Shown: positions 4,795-5,700 of the stretch, piece after piece
Numbering within the stretch: the first letter of the stretch is position 1
Layout of the letters: each line of letters begins with the position of its first letter
Source: Rhodoplanes sp049284695
GTDB taxonomy: Bacteria; Pseudomonadota; Alphaproteobacteria; Rhizobiales; Xanthobacteraceae
DNA length: 5,700 bases
Direction: 5' to 3'
NCBI GenBank assembly: GCA_049284695.1
Contig: JBAPYK010000075.1
Coordinates: 1-5,700, forward strand
Notes under the pieces: model-generated
What the model was told of the DNA's origin: nothing
The model's input: only the letters and a program-made list of their open reading frames with translations
The model's database searches: none
Position numbers and translations under genes: made by a program

Positions 4795-5175
4795 TCAGGT
4801 GCGATCGACATCGCCAATCCCTCCGTCACCTTCAACAACTGCCAAGGCAACCGCCAGCCTGACTTCCGCCGATACAATCAAATCCGCGAGCAGGCGAGCA
4901 CAGCCCCCCGCTCGTGCGAGCTGCATAAGGAACGGTCCGAAATGCTCGTGCTTGTCGTCAACGTTCGCCACGAGCTCCGCCTTGTCCATGGCGACTATCT
5001 CGCTGGCGATTACCGCCATCGCCCGGACGTCATCGGCGATGCCATGCAGTTTTTTTAGCCGTCTGACTTTCGTCATACCGCGTAATTCTCTGATCGCTGG
5101 GAATTCAATTGACGCAAGCCGTGCAATCGTCACGGGCTTCCTTTTGGCGTTATTTGCAACCAGCTCCAAGGTCAT
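4795..5175 (-). CDS. Conserved-looking protein of unknown function, 126 residues
   Basis: ATG 5175 is chosen because GGAGGA lies 6 bases upstream, a perfect Shine-Dalgarno; the longer frame to 5250 lacks such support and its extra N-terminus (FDQTPPLSGAHNV...) looks like spacer. The protein starts MTLELVANNAKRKPVTIARL and is mainly helical. A basic middle part, RELRGMTKVRRLKKLHGIADD (about residues 34-54), is followed by an Ala/Leu/Val-rich C-terminal half ending CARLLADLIVSAEVRLAVAL. There is no signal peptide, membrane helix or known catalytic motif. I believe similar small proteins occur in bradyrhizobia, but I cannot name a family. It follows the 90-residue gene by 61 bases on the same strand and may share its transcript. 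Confidence 0.75.
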   Translation of the reverse strand: MTLELVANNAKRKPVTIARLASIEFPAIRELRGMTKVRRLKKLHGIADDVRAMAVIASEIVAMDKAELVANVDDKHEHFGPFLMQLARAGGCARLLADLIVSAEVRLAVALAVVEGDGGIGDVDRT

Positions 5176-5236
5176 CGGCGTTCCTCCATTTTTGTTTAAC
5201 GGAACGTTGTGCGCGCCACTCAACGGTGGGGTCTGG

Positions 5237-5509
5237 TCAAAATAGCTCAACCGTCGGTAAATTCACCGAGTGGGACATCACGAATGGTCTGACGATTGAT
5301 CGACTTCCTTGAGTGACGCCCTCGCGTCGTCTGAGGGCGTCGTCCCGCAATGAGTTGCAGGCGCGGCCCGCGCCGCCATTCCTGGCGTACTCTTTGCCCT
5401 GTCTCTCGGGTGTAATTTCCTCAACCTCCCCCGTCGCTATCCGCATGACGTGGACCGCGTTGCCGATCACGTCGGCGGGCCGCTTCTCGCCTTTAGGGCC
5501 TCGGGGCAT
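5237..5509 (-). CDS. Small MPRGPKGEKRP-type rhizobial protein, aberrant C-terminus
   Basis: From ATG 5509 the protein has 90 residues. The N-terminus MPRGPKGEKRPADVIGNAVH continues VMRIATGEVEEITPERQGKE and YARNGGAGRA. This resembles a widespread family of small basic proteins of unknown function in bradyrhizobia, which typically continue with a second conserved stretch (roughly 'MTPERRxEIAxKAAxKRW'). Here residues after about 53 (CNSLRDDALRRREGVTQGSR...) no longer match and run to an atypical end, VNLPTVELF. A frameshift or replacement of the 3' part is likely. In the alternative phase the bases give LIAGRRPQTTRGRHSRKS, which vaguely recalls the usual ending. ATG 5509 is preferred to the upstream start at 5572 because the conserved family N-terminus begins there; the Shine-Dalgarno is weak. 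Confidence 0.65.
   Translation of the reverse strand: MPRGPKGEKRPADVIGNAVHVMRIATGEVEEITPERQGKEYARNGGAGRACNSLRDDALRRREGVTQGSRSIVRPFVMSHSVNLPTVELF
5316..5340. repeat. Perfect 8-base inverted repeat inside the 90-residue gene
   Basis: ACGCCCTC (5316-5323) and GAGGGCGT (5333-5340) are perfectly complementary around a 9-base loop. It has no U-tract on either strand. It sits where the protein stops resembling its family, so it could mark a rearrangement point. Confidence 0.5.
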
Positions 5510-5700
5510 TAGAGTTCGCTCGGCTTGAAAGTCTCTAATCGTCCGTCGGCATTTTTCACAATCAGCCAACATTCATCTAGCGAGGCTCCGCCTCAGACCG
5601 ACGAGCTGTATGAGCATTCGCGGTGGTGTATGTGGACTCCGGTCGAGCCTGCAGGGACTGCCCTGATTATAAGAGCTCGAAGCTCGATGGGTCCGAGGAC
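5510..5700. other. No gene seen; possible promoter bases for the minus-strand pair
   Basis: No credible coding frame or RNA gene is visible in these last 190 bases. A minus-strand TATAAT (5666-5671 on the plus strand) has no matching -35 TTGACA at 16-18 bases, so a promoter is only a weak suggestion. A short GAGC / GCTC hairpin lies at 5673-5685. Confidence 0.25.

Noticed and set aside
4592..5245. Plus-strand 217-residue ORF
   Set aside because: Ser/Thr/Ala/Pro-rich antisense shadow of the 126-residue minus-strand gene; only its first residues (RAALIAHL) reflect the IS66 remnant.
5655..5700. tRNA-like bases around CTGATTATAAGAG
   Set aside because: No acceptor, D or T-arm pairing can be formed around it.
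1..5700. CRISPR array, rRNA, complete prophage or toxin-antitoxin module
   Set aside because: No regularly spaced repeats, rRNA signatures, phage genes or toxin-antitoxin pairs were seen on either strand.

Overview
The window looks like chromosomal or symbiosis-island DNA of an alphaproteobacterium of the order Hyphomicrobiales (Rhizobiales), most likely Bradyrhizobium or a close relative. The base for this is protein style recognised by eye: a Crp/Fnr regulator of the bradyrhizobial 'QLFNSSEKRLARLLLLLANFGKEG' type, a small protein beginning MPRGPKGEKRPADVIG, a LuxR-type regulator close to known bradyrhizobial ones, and a decayed IS66 transposase fragment. No database search was possible, so the genus is an inference.

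Left part, minus strand (1-1500): the N-terminus of a CHASE2-type membrane sensor runs off the left edge. Directly upstream of it, 3 bases away, is a gene for an exported FecR-like protein; the two probably form one operon. Upstream of these lies a gene for a small three-helix membrane protein of unknown role.

Middle part (1501-2700) is gene-poor, with lower GC in places, and holds isolated signals rather than clear genes: AT-rich hairpins, a FixK/FNR-type palindrome (1854-1867), a weak minus-strand ORF (1884-2120), a good sigma-54 promoter match on the minus strand (2250-2266), a clean Rho-independent terminator on the minus strand (2331-2362), and two overlapping tiny plus-strand ORFs with strong ribosome binding sites. 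One tiny ORF is interrupted by a stop codon created by a 9-base tandem duplication.

Right-centre, plus strand (2719-4441): two regulator genes, a Crp/Fnr-family regulator and a NarL/FixJ-like response regulator. The receiver domain of the latter has Gly where the phosphorylated Asp should be. They are 310 bases apart and may be separate transcription units.

Right part (4495-5700): a frameshifted IS66 TnpC N-terminal fragment on the plus strand, then two minus-strand genes of unknown function. One (126 aa) has a perfect Shine-Dalgarno sequence. The other (90 aa) has a conserved N-terminus and an aberrant C-terminus. The last 190 bases hold no gene I can support.

I see no complete novel system. 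The best leads are the degenerate response regulator and the orphan sigma-54 promoter/terminator arrangement on the minus strand in the gene-poor segment.
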